39,346 nt of DNA from Gemmatimonadales bacterium (GCA_030636765.1 DAOVWI010000004.1:1-39346), one strand, 5' to 3'. Shown: positions 23,876 to 34,543, counted from the first letter of the stretch. Numbers and translations: made by a program. Notes: generated by a model not told the origin, from the letters alone.

Positions 23876-23879
<4 letters not shown>
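23193..23879 (+). CDS. trpF: Phosphoribosylanthranilate isomerase
   Basis: TrpF performs the Amadori rearrangement of PRA to CdRP. The 228-residue protein begins MRVRVKICGITTTEAA, with catalytic Cys8, and ends with the barrel blocks LAGGLTPENV and YAVDVSSGVEG, whose Asp is the expected general acid. The family's usual VQLHG segment reads VQSEPAGD here, a divergent substrate-side loop, though the catalytic pair is intact. The start at ATG 23193 (GAGG upstream) lies inside the end of trpC. The stop overlaps trpB as ATGA. Confidence 0.93.
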
Positions 23880-25122
<1,243 letters not shown>

Positions 25123-25126
<4 letters not shown>

Positions 25127-25935
25127 CCGGCCTGGCGGGCGCGGACCGCCTCGCTGAGGCAACCCACGACGCGGGCGCGGACCGCCTCGAGCGGGCGATT
25201 CGACGGGCGACCGACTCCGGACGACCGGCGCTGGCGGCGTTCCTCACGGCGGGCTTTCCCGAACCGAAGGGGTTCGCCGATCTCCTCCGGGCGGTCTCCG
25301 ACGCCGCCGAGATCGTCGAGATCGGCGTGCCGTTCTCCGACCCCATGGCCGACGGCGTGACGATCCAGGAATCGAGCCGCCGCGCGCTCGAGTACGGCGT
25401 CACGCTCGGTTGGATTCTCGAGACCGTCGCTCGTGCGCGGAGCTCGACTCCGGTGGTGCTGATGAGCTACCTGAACCCGCTCCTGGCGCGCGGGCTAGCC
25501 GACTTCGCGCGGCAGGCAGCCGAGGTGGGAGTCGCGGGCCTCATCGTGCCGGACCTGCCGTACGAGGAGTGCGGACCCCTCCGGAGCGCTCTCTCCGGGG
25601 TGGGGGTCGCCCTCGTCCAGCTCGTAACGCCCATCACTCCGCCCGAGCGCCTGCGTCTGCTGTGCACCGCCAGCGACGGCTTCGTGTACGCCGTCACGAC
25701 CGCCGGGACGACCGGCGGCGACACGGACTCTGGACAGACACTGCGGGGCTACCTCGACCGGGTCCAAGCGGCCTCGCCGGTCCCGGTGCTGGCCGGGTTC
25801 GGCATTCGAAGCGCCGGCCAGGTGAGAGAGATCGCGGGGCACACGGACGGGATAATCGTCGGAAGCGCGCTTATCGAAGTCCTGCGCCGCGGAGAGGACC
25901 CCGCCGCCTTCCTCCGCCGGCTGCGCGACGGGTAG
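25123..25935 (+). CDS. trpA: Tryptophan synthase alpha chain
   Basis: TrpA releases indole from indole-3-glycerol phosphate and passes it to TrpB. The 270-residue barrel has the catalytic Glu66 in EIVEIGVPFSDPMADG and Asp77 at the end of that motif. It also has MSYLNPLLARG, VPDLPYEE, the flexible loop VYAVTTAGTTGG and GFGIRSAGQV. The ATG overlaps the trpB stop (ATGA). The N-terminus is longer than usual and contains a duplicated AGADRL (residues 5-10 and 17-22), encoded by a 19-bp direct repeat. The gene ends 22 bases from convergent polA with no evident terminator between. Confidence 0.95.
25135..25189 (+). repeat. Direct repeat at the 5' end of trpA
   Basis: GCGGGCGCGGACCGCCTCG occurs at 25135-25153 and 25171-25189, a period of 36 bases or 12 codons. 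It duplicates AGADRL in the TrpA N-terminus and looks like a recent in-frame partial duplication that extended the protein. Confidence 0.9.
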
Positions 25936-25957
25936 ATCATACGCGGCCGACGTCGTC

Positions 25958-28744
25958 TCAGCCGGCCTTGCACGCGTACCAGCTGTCTCCGACTCCGAGA
26001 TCCACCTCGAGGGGGACGTCCAGGTCGGCGGCTCCCTCCATCTCCTCCCTGACGACCTTGGCCACCTCATCCGTGAGTCCCTCACGCACCTCGAAGAGGA
26101 GCTCGTCGTGCACCTGGAGCAGCATGCGGACGCGGCCCTTGTACTCCACGGCCAGCCGGTCATGCAGCCGGATCATCGCGATCTTGATGAGGTCGGCCGC
26201 CGTCCCCTGGATCGGCGAGTTGGTGGCGGTCCGCTCCCCATAGCCCCGCATCCCCGGATTCCGTGAGCGAATCTCCGGGATGTAGCGGCGGCGGCCGATG
26301 AGCGTCTCCACGTATCCCTGGGCGCGAGCCCGCTCCTTCATCTCCTCGAGGAAGTCGCGCACCCCGCCGAACCGCTCGAAGTACTGATCGATGAAGGTGC
26401 GGGCCTCCGCGCGGCCGATCCCGAGCTGCGCGGCGAGGGCGACGGGCCCCTGACCGTAGATGGTCGCGAAGTTGATCGTCTTCGCCTGATCGCGCATTGC
26501 CGACGACACGGCCTCGGAGGCGACCCCGAAGATGCGGGCCGCCGTCTCGCGATGGATGTCACGGCCCTCCCGAAACGCCTCGACGAACGCCGGATCGCCG
26601 GAAAGATGAGCCAGGACCCGGAGCTCGATCTGTGAGTAGTCGGCGCCCACGAAAAGCCAGCCCTCCTCGGGCACGAAGCCCTTCCGGATCCGGCGGCCGA
26701 TCTCGGAACGGATCGGGATGTTCTGAAGGTTCGGGTCCGAGGAGGAGAGGCGGCCCGTCGTCGTCGCCATCTGATTGAAGCTGGTGTGGATCCTCCCAGT
26801 CTCCTGGTTAACGAGCCGGGGCAGCTTCGAGACGTACGTCCCATCCAGCTTGTCCAGCTCCCGGTGCTCCACGATGAGTCGAGGGATCTGGTGCCCCTCG
26901 GCGGCGAGGGCCATCAGCACGCTCTCGTCCGTGGAAGGGCCCGTCTTGGTCCGCTTGAGGACCGGCAGCCCGAGGCGGTCGAACAGGAGCTCGCGGAGCT
27001 GCTGCACGGAGCGCAGGTTCACCTCCTCGCCGGCGATCTTGAAGATCTCCTCGCGGATGAGATCGATGTCGCGCCTCAGCTTCCTGGAGAGGTCGTGGAA
27101 GAACTCGACGTCGATCCGGATCCCGGCGCGCTCCATGTCGACGAGCACGGGCAACAGAGGCATCTCCACGCTCTCGAAGAGATGGAGCATCTCGTGGGCT
27201 CGGAGATCCTCCTCCAGCACCCCGGCCAGGCGCAGCGAGTAGTCGGCCTCTTCGGCCACGGCGGGAGCCACCTCCTCCGCGTCCCTTTCCGCGGGCTCCA
27301 GATCGGACCCGCTTACCTCCGCGCTGCTCCCGGAGAGCGTGTGGCCGAAGCGCTCCAGCGAGAGCAGGTCCAGATCCTGCTGCCGCTTCCCCGGATCCAG
27401 GCAGTAGGAGGCGAGCGAGACGTCGAAGGTCAGTGCGGCCACCGGAGCTCCGGCGCGCTCGAGTACGTGGAGGCAGAACTTCAGGTCGTGGCCGATCTTC
27501 TCCACGGCAGGATCCGCCAGCAGCTCCCTCAGAGCGGCGGCAGCGTGCGACCTGCCGAGGGCCGGCAGGCTCACGATCCGGGGGTGTTCGAAGCTGAGCA
27601 CGGGGTTCCCCGCCTCGTCCCTGGCGACCGCCGGCGCCACGTGGCCGAAGGGCAGGTACCATGCACGACCCGGCGCGACCGCCAGCCCGAGGCCCACGAG
27701 CCCGGCCCGCATCGGATCGCCAGATGACCCGACCACCGCCAGAGCCACGCGCTTCGCCTTCCGTGCCGCCTCGACCAGGCTCTCCAGCTCCTCCGCCTCC
27801 GTGACCAGGCGATACTCGGACTCGCGAGCCATCGTCTCGCCGGCCGGTGCGAACTCACGGACGAGCGAGCGGAACTCGAGAGCCAGAAAGAGCTGCCGAA
27901 GGCGATCGCGGTCGGGAGGCTTCCGCCCCAGACGATCCAGGTCGAGCTCGATCGGCACATCCAGACGGATCGTCACGAGCTCGCGCGACAGGCGTGCCCG
28001 CTCGGCGTTCTCTCGAAGCGACTTGCGGGCTCGGGTGATGCCCACGTCGTCCACTCGGGAGATGAGCTCGTCCAGCGACCCGAACTCCGCGAGCAGGGCG
28101 TTCGCCGTCTTCTTCCCGATCCCCGGCACGCCCGGCACGTTGTCGGAGCTGTCTCCCAGCAGGGCCAGGTAGTCCGTCACCTGATGCGGCGCAACGCCCA
28201 GTCGGTCCGCGGCGTTCTCGGGCGTCACCCACTCCTCCTCGACGGCAGCGGGCCCGCCGCGACCCGGATTGAGCAGAAAAGTGTTCTCGTCGATCAGCTG
28301 GTAGAAGTCCTTGTCCCCCGAGACGATCACCGTACGCACTCCGCGCTCGCTCGCCTGGGCGGCCAGCGAGCCAATCACGTCGTCCGCCTCCCATCCGGCC
28401 ACCTCCAGCACGGGAACGCGAAACGCCTCGACGAGCGCCCGGCAGCGCGGGATCGAAGCCTCGAGCTCCTCGGGCATCTTCTCCCGCGTGGCCTTGTACT
28501 CCGGATGCACCTCCGTGCGGAAGGAGTCGCCGGCGTCGAACACCATGCCCACGTACTCCGGCTCGTGCTCCTCCAGCAGCCGCACCAGGAAGCGGGCGAG
28601 CCCGTACGGGGCGGACGTGTTCTCACCGCCTGACGTGGTCAGCGGCCGGCTGATCATCGCAAAGAAGGCGCGGTAGATGAGGGCGTAGCCGTCGATCAGG
28701 AAGAGGGTGGGACGCTGGTCCCCCGAGGAGGGAGGATCGCTCAC
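25958..28744 (-). CDS. polA: DNA polymerase I, 3'-5' exonuclease site degenerate
   Basis: The 928-residue protein has the full three-domain layout. The 5'-3' exonuclease/flap domain covers about 12-300 (LFLIDGYALIYRAFFAM, GWEADDVIGSLA, LLGDSSDNVPGVPGIGKKTA). The polymerase domain has Asp702 in DYSQIELR, Lys755 in RDQAKTINFATIYGQ and Asp880 in QVHDELLFEV. The middle domain (about 310-510) keeps the fold, but the proofreading acids are replaced: Ala336 and Val338 for the DxE pair, Cys424 for the exo II Asp, Ala495 and Glu499 for the exo III Tyr and Asp. It should therefore lack proofreading, as Taq polymerase does. The start is GTG 28744, with a poorly spaced GGAG. It is convergent with trpA. 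Confidence 0.96.
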   Translation of the reverse strand: MSDPPSSGDQRPTLFLIDGYALIYRAFFAMISRPLTTSGGENTSAPYGLARFLVRLLEEHEPEYVGMVFDAGDSFRTEVHPEYKATREKMPEELEASIPRCRALVEAFRVPVLEVAGWEADDVIGSLAAQASERGVRTVIVSGDKDFYQLIDENTFLLNPGRGGPAAVEEEWVTPENAADRLGVAPHQVTDYLALLGDSSDNVPGVPGIGKKTANALLAEFGSLDELISRVDDVGITRARKSLRENAERARLSRELVTIRLDVPIELDLDRLGRKPPDRDRLRQLFLALEFRSLVREFAPAGETMARESEYRLVTEAEELESLVEAARKAKRVALAVVGSSGDPMRAGLVGLGLAVAPGRAWYLPFGHVAPAVARDEAGNPVLSFEHPRIVSLPALGRSHAAAALRELLADPAVEKIGHDLKFCLHVLERAGAPVAALTFDVSLASYCLDPGKRQQDLDLLSLERFGHTLSGSSAEVSGSDLEPAERDAEEVAPAVAEEADYSLRLAGVLEEDLRAHEMLHLFESVEMPLLPVLVDMERAGIRIDVEFFHDLSRKLRRDIDLIREEIFKIAGEEVNLRSVQQLRELLFDRLGLPVLKRTKTGPSTDESVLMALAAEGHQIPRLIVEHRELDKLDGTYVSKLPRLVNQETGRIHTSFNQMATTTGRLSSSDPNLQNIPIRSEIGRRIRKGFVPEEGWLFVGADYSQIELRVLAHLSGDPAFVEAFREGRDIHRETAARIFGVASEAVSSAMRDQAKTINFATIYGQGPVALAAQLGIGRAEARTFIDQYFERFGGVRDFLEEMKERARAQGYVETLIGRRRYIPEIRSRNPGMRGYGERTATNSPIQGTAADLIKIAMIRLHDRLAVEYKGRVRMLLQVHDELLFEVREGLTDEVAKVVREEMEGAADLDVPLEVDLGVGDSWYACKAG

Positions 28745-28828
28745 GTGCGGAATCTGCTCCAGAAGTGGCGGCGCCCCGACCCTGGGCCTGGCCCAAGAGC
28801 CGGGGCGTGCACCTACATCACTTCAAAG

Positions 28829-28852
28829 GGATGACGGGTGCGCCCGTCATCC
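28829..28852 (-). terminator. Hairpin terminator after the cold-shock gene
   Basis: GGATGACGGG-TGCG-CCCGTCATCC is a perfect ten-base stem with a four-base loop, located seven bases after the cold-shock stop. Read on the minus strand it is followed by CTTTG, a weak T-tract. A second GC-rich hairpin (about 28772-28806) lies between it and polA. Confidence 0.6.
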
Positions 28853-28859
28853 GATGCTG

Positions 28860-29063
28860 CTATGCGCGTTGCACATTCAAGGCATGGAGGCCCTTATCTC
28901 CCTGCTCAAGCTCGAACTCCACGTCCATCCCCTCGGCCAGCGTCTTGTATCCGTCCATCTGGATCGCGCTGTAATGGACGAAGACATCCTCGCCGCCCTC
29001 GGGCAGCTCAATGAAGCCGTAACCCTTGGCGTCATTAAACCACTTCACCTTTCCCGTTGCCAT
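28860..29063 (-). CDS. Cold-shock domain protein (CspA family)
   Basis: The 67-residue protein is a complete cold-shock domain: MATGKVKWFNDAKGYGFIEL with the RNP1 motif KGYGFI, and VFVHYSAIQMDG with RNP2. Such proteins bind single-stranded RNA and DNA and melt mRNA structure. A strong ribosome binding site (AGGAGGA) lies eight bases before ATG 29063. The gene follows the lytic transglycosylase gene by 56 bases on the same strand and is closed by its own hairpin, so it may be expressed alone as a short, abundant mRNA. Confidence 0.96.
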   Translation of the reverse strand: MATGKVKWFNDAKGYGFIELPEGGEDVFVHYSAIQMDGYKTLAEGMDVEFELEQGDKGLHALNVQRA

Positions 29064-29119
29064 GGATTGGGTCCTCCTGCTGGCGTGAAACCTGGGGTGG
29101 GCTGTCCCCCGCGCCTATG

Positions 29120-31495
29120 CTACCGCCCGCGTTCGACTCCGTCAACATGTCCATCCGCGAGCCCGTAGAGGCGCGCGTAGATGAGTGCGTTTGCGGTCAC
29201 CTCCTTCGCATAGACTCGCGTCTCGCGGAAGGGAATCCGCTCGACGAACAGCTCGGGATCGGCCTCCAGTTCGGGGAACTCCCGCCACCTGAGGTACCGG
29301 TGCGGGCCCGCGTTGTAGGAGATGAGCGCGGCGATGACCGAGCCGTCGAAGCGGTCCAACATTCGCTCGAGGTAGAGCGTTCCGAGGCGGAGGTTGATCT
29401 CCGGAATCTCCAGCTGCGGACCGGCGAAACCAGCGACTCCAGCCTCACGGGACATCTCGAGAGCCGTCCGGGGGAGGAGCTGCATCAGCCCGACCGCACC
29501 GGCCGACGAGACGACGTCGGCCTCGAAGAGGGACTCTCGGCGGATCAGCCCCGCGACCAGCGCGACGTCCAGCCCGCGGAGCGTTGCCAGCTCCTCGATA
29601 GCGGTCCGATACGGTAGCGGGTACACGGCCCGCAGCGTCGCTTCGCTCCAGCGGCCTCCCTCGCGCCGCCGTGCGCGCAGGCCGAGCCGGATGCCGCGGC
29701 GCGCCCAGCCACGCTCGCTCAGCGCACGGGCGAGCGGAAGCAGCTGACCGCTCGGCACGGTCCCGGCACCCAGGGCCACGTCGTACTCCCACCCCGCCCG
29801 GTCCTCCCACCCCAGAGCACGCAGCGCCTCCATGCGTCCCAGGAGATCCACGGCTGCGGATGAGAGCTCCGGCAACCGGGGCCCACCCCGTCTCGTTGCC
29901 ATGTCGAACGCGTCCTCGCCGATGCGACGGGCGGCGAGGTGGCCGTAATAGCTCAGCGGCGAATACCCGACGGCCTCCCGGTACAGCGCGCGCGCGGAGG
30001 CAGTGTCGCCCGACGCCTCCAGGGAGCGTCCGGTCCAGTAGATCGTCGCATGGTACCAGTTGCCACCGGGGTAGCGCCTTCGGTAGGTCCTGAAGCGGAG
30101 GTATGCCTCGTCGTACTCCTCCAGCACGAAGGAGAGCATGCCGAGGCGGATCAGCGAGCGGGCCGCCCAGCCGGAGCGGGGAAAGCGGGAGATGGCTCGC
30201 TCGTAGGCGGCCCGCGATGCCTCCAGCCTGCCGTCGTCCTGCAGACGGTCGGCAAGCAGGTACGCGGCGAACGCCGACTCCGTCCCGAACCCAGCCTCCG
30301 CGGACCGTCGGAACGCGTCCTCCGCCGCCTCCCGGGCATCCAGACGGGAGAACGCCCGTCCGGCCAGAAACCACACGGAAGCCTCGTCGATGGCACCGGA
30401 GCCAGGCCCGGCCGGCATCCCTTCCAGCCACGGCGCCAGGGTCCCTACGACACCCTGGTTGTCGCGGGCGGCGTATTGGGCCTCGGCCAGCTCCATCCGG
30501 ACCGCCGCCCGTTCCTCCCCCGGAGCCTCCTCCAGGGCTGCGCGCAGGAGCCGGGCCGCCCTCTCGGCTCGCCCGGCGCGAAGATCCGACTCCGCGACGC
30601 TGCGCTTGTTCTCCCAGCCTGGAGCCAGCTCGAGCAGCAGCTCTCCGGCCCGGGGGCCCACCCTCCGCTCGAGCGCTTCCTTCAGCGCCCGCTGGGCGGC
30701 TGCGGTGTCCCGCGTGGCGAGAAGGGCCGGCGCGATCCACTCCGCGGCGAGAGCCGCCGACGTCCGCCTCGGTAGCCGTCGGGCCTGCTCCAGCCCCTCC
30801 CGAAGCGCGCCGGCGCCGAAGGCCGCGAGGACGAGCTCGCGGCGCACCGAGTCGGCCGGAACGACTCGATCCCGGCCGAGCGCCGCCGCGATCCGGCTCG
30901 CTCCCTCCGCGTCGCCGGCCAGGGCCAGCTCCTGCAGCGCGGAGAGCCGGAACCAACCGGCCACCTCCGGCAGCGCCTCTGCGACGGCCTCGTACTGGGC
31001 GGCCGCGTCGTCGTGCCGGCCGAGCCGCGACAGAACCGACGCGTATCCGACCCGGAAGACCCCGCTCACGTCGGGCGTCGGCTCCCACGCCTCCGATGAC
31101 GCCGCGTCCAGATACCGACGGTAGGCGGCCAGGGCGGGCCTCAGGCTGTCCGCACCCGCGTAGGCGCGCGCGAGCTCCAGGAGTCCCCTTCCCATCTCCG
31201 CACGATCGAGCCACGGCTGGCCGCGGAGCAGCCGCAGCACCTGCGGCCACGCCCCCGCCCGTGCGTATGCACCCGCCGCCAGCAGCACGAGAGGCGGATC
31301 CGGCGGCGCCGGATCGCGCCGCGAGGAGAGATACCGCGAGAGGATGTCTCCCGCCGTGAGCGGCAGCTGCGCCTCGATGAGCCGGGACGCGAGATCCAGG
31401 ACCGCCGGCTCGGAATCGAGCGGGGCAGAGGAAGACAGGAGGCCGGCGCCGCCGGGCGCGACCTGCACAAGGGCCGCGATCAGGAGGACCTTCAC
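29120..31495 (-). CDS. Slt70-type soluble lytic murein transglycosylase with helical-repeat domain
   Basis: I place the start at GTG 31495 (GAGG about eight bases upstream), which gives 791 residues and a short signal peptide (MKVLLIAALVQVAPGGAGLL). Residues about 30-610 are TPR-like helical repeats (for example WFLAGRAFSRLDAREAAEDA and YEEYDEAYLRFR-type units), matching the superhelical ring of Slt70. The C-terminal domain is the lysozyme-like SLT fold: the catalytic Glu654 in GLIRRESLFEADVVSSAGA, then VGLMQLLPRTA and LISYNAGPHRYLRW. It cleaves glycan strands to 1,6-anhydromuramoyl products in the periplasm. It starts 35 bases after the TonB-dependent receptor gene. Confidence 0.92.
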   Translation of the reverse strand: MKVLLIAALVQVAPGGAGLLSSSAPLDSEPAVLDLASRLIEAQLPLTAGDILSRYLSSRRDPAPPDPPLVLLAAGAYARAGAWPQVLRLLRGQPWLDRAEMGRGLLELARAYAGADSLRPALAAYRRYLDAASSEAWEPTPDVSGVFRVGYASVLSRLGRHDDAAAQYEAVAEALPEVAGWFRLSALQELALAGDAEGASRIAAALGRDRVVPADSVRRELVLAAFGAGALREGLEQARRLPRRTSAALAAEWIAPALLATRDTAAAQRALKEALERRVGPRAGELLLELAPGWENKRSVAESDLRAGRAERAARLLRAALEEAPGEERAAVRMELAEAQYAARDNQGVVGTLAPWLEGMPAGPGSGAIDEASVWFLAGRAFSRLDAREAAEDAFRRSAEAGFGTESAFAAYLLADRLQDDGRLEASRAAYERAISRFPRSGWAARSLIRLGMLSFVLEEYDEAYLRFRTYRRRYPGGNWYHATIYWTGRSLEASGDTASARALYREAVGYSPLSYYGHLAARRIGEDAFDMATRRGGPRLPELSSAAVDLLGRMEALRALGWEDRAGWEYDVALGAGTVPSGQLLPLARALSERGWARRGIRLGLRARRREGGRWSEATLRAVYPLPYRTAIEELATLRGLDVALVAGLIRRESLFEADVVSSAGAVGLMQLLPRTALEMSREAGVAGFAGPQLEIPEINLRLGTLYLERMLDRFDGSVIAALISYNAGPHRYLRWREFPELEADPELFVERIPFRETRVYAKEVTANALIYARLYGLADGHVDGVERGR

Positions 31496-31530
31496 CGAGG
31501 CGCCTCGACGGGCTGGAAGGCTGTTGCCTT

Positions 31531-34347
31531 CTACGGAGTGTTGTAAACGATCCGGAAGAGGGCGACCCGTCCGAGAATCGGCGTGCCGGGGAACGACTGG
31601 TAGCTCTCGTCGAAGATGTTGGTCACATCGAGCTGCAGCATCACCCCCTTGTTCGCGAACTCCCAGCCCAGCGTCACGTCCACGGGTGAGTAGCTGTCGA
31701 CATCGCCCACATACACGCCGGAGTTGGCCGGGAATCCGTCGATATACCGGAACTTGGCGTCCGCCATGAAGCCCGACCCCAGGCGGTCGTATCCAAGGCC
31801 GATCGACGTCTTGAACCGTGTGGCGTTCAGCGCGACATCCAGGCCGTCCGCGTCGAACGTGTCGTCGCTCACATACGAGGCCGTCAGCCCGAAGAACCAC
31901 TCGGGCGTCGCCTGGTACTGGGCGGAGAGATCCGCACCGAACAGGTTGACGCTACCGAAGTTCCGGTACGTCAGGAGCAGCGGCGCATTCTGCGTGCTCA
32001 CCCCCTCCGGCGTGATCACGCCCAGGGGGATCACGGCCATCCCCTGAGCGATCTGGCCCGCCAGCTCCGGCGGGATCCCGAAGCCGGCCAGATACCCCGC
32101 GATGTCGCCGCCGCTCAGGAAGGCGTTCGGCGTCTCGATCCGGAGCGGACCGATGAAGTCCTCGATGAGCGTGTAGTAGAAGTCGAACCCGATGAGGAAC
32201 TTCTCCGCGATCAGCCCCTTGTAGCCCGCCTCGATCGTGTTCGTAATCTGGTTGTCGATCGCCGGGATATCGGTGATCCCATCCACGCCGCGCGGATCAA
32301 CGATGAACGTGCCGCTCCCCGGATCCAGGAACGCGGAGACGATGCCGACCTGGCTCTCGTTCGGTACGGGCAGGCTGCCGAGCAGCGCTCCGAGCACGGG
32401 GTCCGACGCCCCCACGGAGCCCACCGCCAACGCCCACAGGTTCTCCGTTGTCGTCGGCATGAAGGCCGCCGGCGACTGGCCGATGAGCGGCGCGAACGGC
32501 GACTTCATGTCGGCGCGTCCGTCCGTCCGGCTGAACGCGAACCCGTCCCTGACGCCCTGCGTGTTGATAGGGTAGAAAAACGGCCCGCCCAGCGGGACGA
32601 CCCTGGCCAGCAGATCGAGGAAGAGGTTGTTCGTCGTCGGCGTCGAGAACGCCCGGTTGTACGTGGCCCGGAGGGCGTGGTTCGGCTCCGGCTTGTAGAC
32701 GAAGGCGACGCGCGGCGACCAGACGAAGTCGTCCAGCACCGAGTGGTAGTCGCCCCGCAGAGCCAGGATCAGGTCGAGCTGCCGGCTCAGCTGCGTCTGC
32801 GACTGCACGAAGGCGCCGACCTGGGTGATCTGGTCCTCATCCTCGAACACTCCGTTGATCGTGCCTTCCGTCCTCGGGTTCGTGAAGAGATAGTCGGCCC
32901 CGTAGGTGAAGGACTGGCGCTCGCCCAGGAAGGAGGTGTTCTGGAGCTGCGCCCCGAAGAGGGACGAGAGGTCGACGATCGGTTGCCCGGTCCGCAGAAG
33001 GAAGGTGTCTCCCGCGTTGCTCTTGTTGAAGTAGACCTGTGCGAAGAGATCCTTGTGGTTCACCCGCGCCTGGTAGTAGTCGTACTTCCAGCCATCGATC
33101 TGACCGGCCCCGATTCCGGTGAGGTCGATGCTCGTGTTCGACGTCGTGTGACCGTACGAGAAGACGACGTCGGTCTCCTCGGTGGGACGCCAGTCCGCCC
33201 GGACGTCCAGCGACCAGTTGTTCAAATCGTCATCGCGCTGGCCCACGTTCATCAGCTGCTCCTCCGTCGTCCCGGGCTGGAAGAGAAGACAAGCCTCCTG
33301 CACGCCGTCGAGGCACGCCTGGGCGAACACCTGCGCCTCGAGCTCGGCCGGATCGATGAAGATAAAGTCGGTCCCGCCCAGGAACTGCCCGGAGACCTTG
33401 ATCCCGAACTTGTCACTCGCCTTGATGCCGATGCGGCCCTGGCCCTGGAACACCCCCTCCGTGTTCTTGTCGACCTCCGTCGGCCCGAGCCCGGAGCCGC
33501 CCTGGCGCCTCGCTCCGCCGGCAACCGAGAAAACCATGCCGGGGTCGTCGATCGGCGAGGTGGTGATGAGGTGGACGACGCCGTTCGCCGTGTTGGGTCC
33601 GTAGATCGAGGAGGCGGGTCCAAGGACGACCTCGATTCGACCGATGTCGGCCGGAACCGTCGGGTTCAGGTGGGCGATGTTGGCGCGCAGCGACGGTACC
33701 TGGACGATCCGGTAGTCCGTGAGGAACATGACGGCGCCCGAGAAGATGTTGTTGAAGCCGCGCGTCACGAAGTAGTTGCCCTGCAAGCCCGTCGTGATGA
33801 CGTCCACACCGGCCACGTCGTCGACGTAGTCGGTCGTGGAGAGTGACTGATGCTTCTGGATCGTGGCCTGGCTCACCACGTGGACGGAGGCCGGTGCGTC
33901 CAGAAGCTTCTCCTCCACCCCCCGCGACACGGTCGCGGTGATCGGGTTCATGCTGAACATCTGCTCCTCCAGCACCAGCCGGAGGCTTGTGACCTGGCCT
34001 GCCGTCACCACTACGCCCGGCTCGCTGAGCGTCTGCCAGCCGGGGATCGTGAGCCGCAGCGTGTACGTGCCCGGCGGGATCCCCGTGACTCGGAACGTGC
34101 CGCTCTGGCCCGAGAAGTCGCCGGCGACCACGGCGCCATCCGCACTCAGTACGCTCACCTCGACGGTGGCCAGCCCCGTCGACGTCGCGGCGTCCTTCAC
34201 GGTACCGGCGATCGCCCCGTCCTGTGCGAGAGCCCCGGCCGGGCGCAAGAGGAGCGGGAGGAACAGGATGAGGAAGCCGAAAGGAAGCCGCCGGAGGAGC
34301 ACGGGCCGGCGGGCCGAGCACCAGGAACACGGACCCTCAGTGCGCAT
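31531..34347 (-). CDS. TonB-dependent outer-membrane receptor with carboxypeptidase-regulatory-like domain
   Basis: The 938-residue protein has a signal peptide ending GALAQ (about residue 42), then a beta-sandwich of the CarboxypepD_reg type (about 44-130, GAIAGTVKDAATSTGLATVEV to TLRLTIPGWQTL). A plug domain (about 145-265) contains RGFNNIFSGAVMFLTDYRIV and IGRIEVVLGPASSIYGPNTANGVVHL. A 22-strand-type barrel reaches the end (VTNIFDESYQSFPGTP and ILGRVALFRIVYNTP). It imports a bulky ligand using TonB-ExbB energy; the ligand is unknown. The GAGG site before ATG 34347 is adequate. The last residue is Pro, where these barrels more often end in Phe. The ExbB-type gene lies just upstream on the same strand, beyond a terminator. 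Confidence 0.93.
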   Translation of the reverse strand: MRTEGPCSWCSARRPVLLRRLPFGFLILFLPLLLRPAGALAQDGAIAGTVKDAATSTGLATVEVSVLSADGAVVAGDFSGQSGTFRVTGIPPGTYTLRLTIPGWQTLSEPGVVVTAGQVTSLRLVLEEQMFSMNPITATVSRGVEEKLLDAPASVHVVSQATIQKHQSLSTTDYVDDVAGVDVITTGLQGNYFVTRGFNNIFSGAVMFLTDYRIVQVPSLRANIAHLNPTVPADIGRIEVVLGPASSIYGPNTANGVVHLITTSPIDDPGMVFSVAGGARRQGGSGLGPTEVDKNTEGVFQGQGRIGIKASDKFGIKVSGQFLGGTDFIFIDPAELEAQVFAQACLDGVQEACLLFQPGTTEEQLMNVGQRDDDLNNWSLDVRADWRPTEETDVVFSYGHTTSNTSIDLTGIGAGQIDGWKYDYYQARVNHKDLFAQVYFNKSNAGDTFLLRTGQPIVDLSSLFGAQLQNTSFLGERQSFTYGADYLFTNPRTEGTINGVFEDEDQITQVGAFVQSQTQLSRQLDLILALRGDYHSVLDDFVWSPRVAFVYKPEPNHALRATYNRAFSTPTTNNLFLDLLARVVPLGGPFFYPINTQGVRDGFAFSRTDGRADMKSPFAPLIGQSPAAFMPTTTENLWALAVGSVGASDPVLGALLGSLPVPNESQVGIVSAFLDPGSGTFIVDPRGVDGITDIPAIDNQITNTIEAGYKGLIAEKFLIGFDFYYTLIEDFIGPLRIETPNAFLSGGDIAGYLAGFGIPPELAGQIAQGMAVIPLGVITPEGVSTQNAPLLLTYRNFGSVNLFGADLSAQYQATPEWFFGLTASYVSDDTFDADGLDVALNATRFKTSIGLGYDRLGSGFMADAKFRYIDGFPANSGVYVGDVDSYSPVDVTLGWEFANKGVMLQLDVTNIFDESYQSFPGTPILGRVALFRIVYNTP

Positions 34348-34423
34348 GGTGAGCCTCGCTCTTGCTGGTGACGAAGGCCATCGCTGCAGGGAGCCCGCTC
34401 CGGCCGGGCCAGGCGGACTCGTA

Positions 34424-34453
34424 AACGTAAGCAGAAAGAGAGGGTTCCGGCAA
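34424..34453 (-). promoter_or_regulatory. Putative promoter of the TonB-dependent receptor gene
   Basis: On the minus strand, TTGCCG (34453-34448) and TACGTT (34429-34424) are separated by 18 bases. Predicted transcription starts near 34417, leaving a leader of about 70 bases. I looked for a cobalamin or TPP riboswitch in this leader and saw none. Confidence 0.4.
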
Positions 34454-34518
34454 CGATACCGCCGCAGTGGGAAACGAGCGAGTGGGATCCGCAGCCGGAC
34501 GGGCGAGTGTGGTAACGA

Positions 34519-34543
34519 AAGAGCCCGGCGACGCCGGGCTCTT
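34519..34543 (-). terminator. Intrinsic terminator after the ExbB/TolQ-type gene
   Basis: AAGAGCCCGGCG and CGCCGGGCTCTT form a perfect 12-base inverted repeat around a single base. On the minus strand it is followed by TCGTTACC, with the TTT of the stem end forming a short T-tract. It separates the proton-channel gene from the receptor gene. Confidence 0.7.

Noticed and set aside
34337..34381. 14-codon ORF (MAFVTSKSEAHHAH) overlapping the start of the TonB-dependent receptor gene
   Set aside because: It has no ribosome binding site and no sensing-type codon run; such short frames are common by chance.
34348..34518. Riboswitch upstream of the TonB-dependent receptor
   Set aside because: I searched by eye for cobalamin, TPP and similar core motifs and found none; only a putative promoter is visible.
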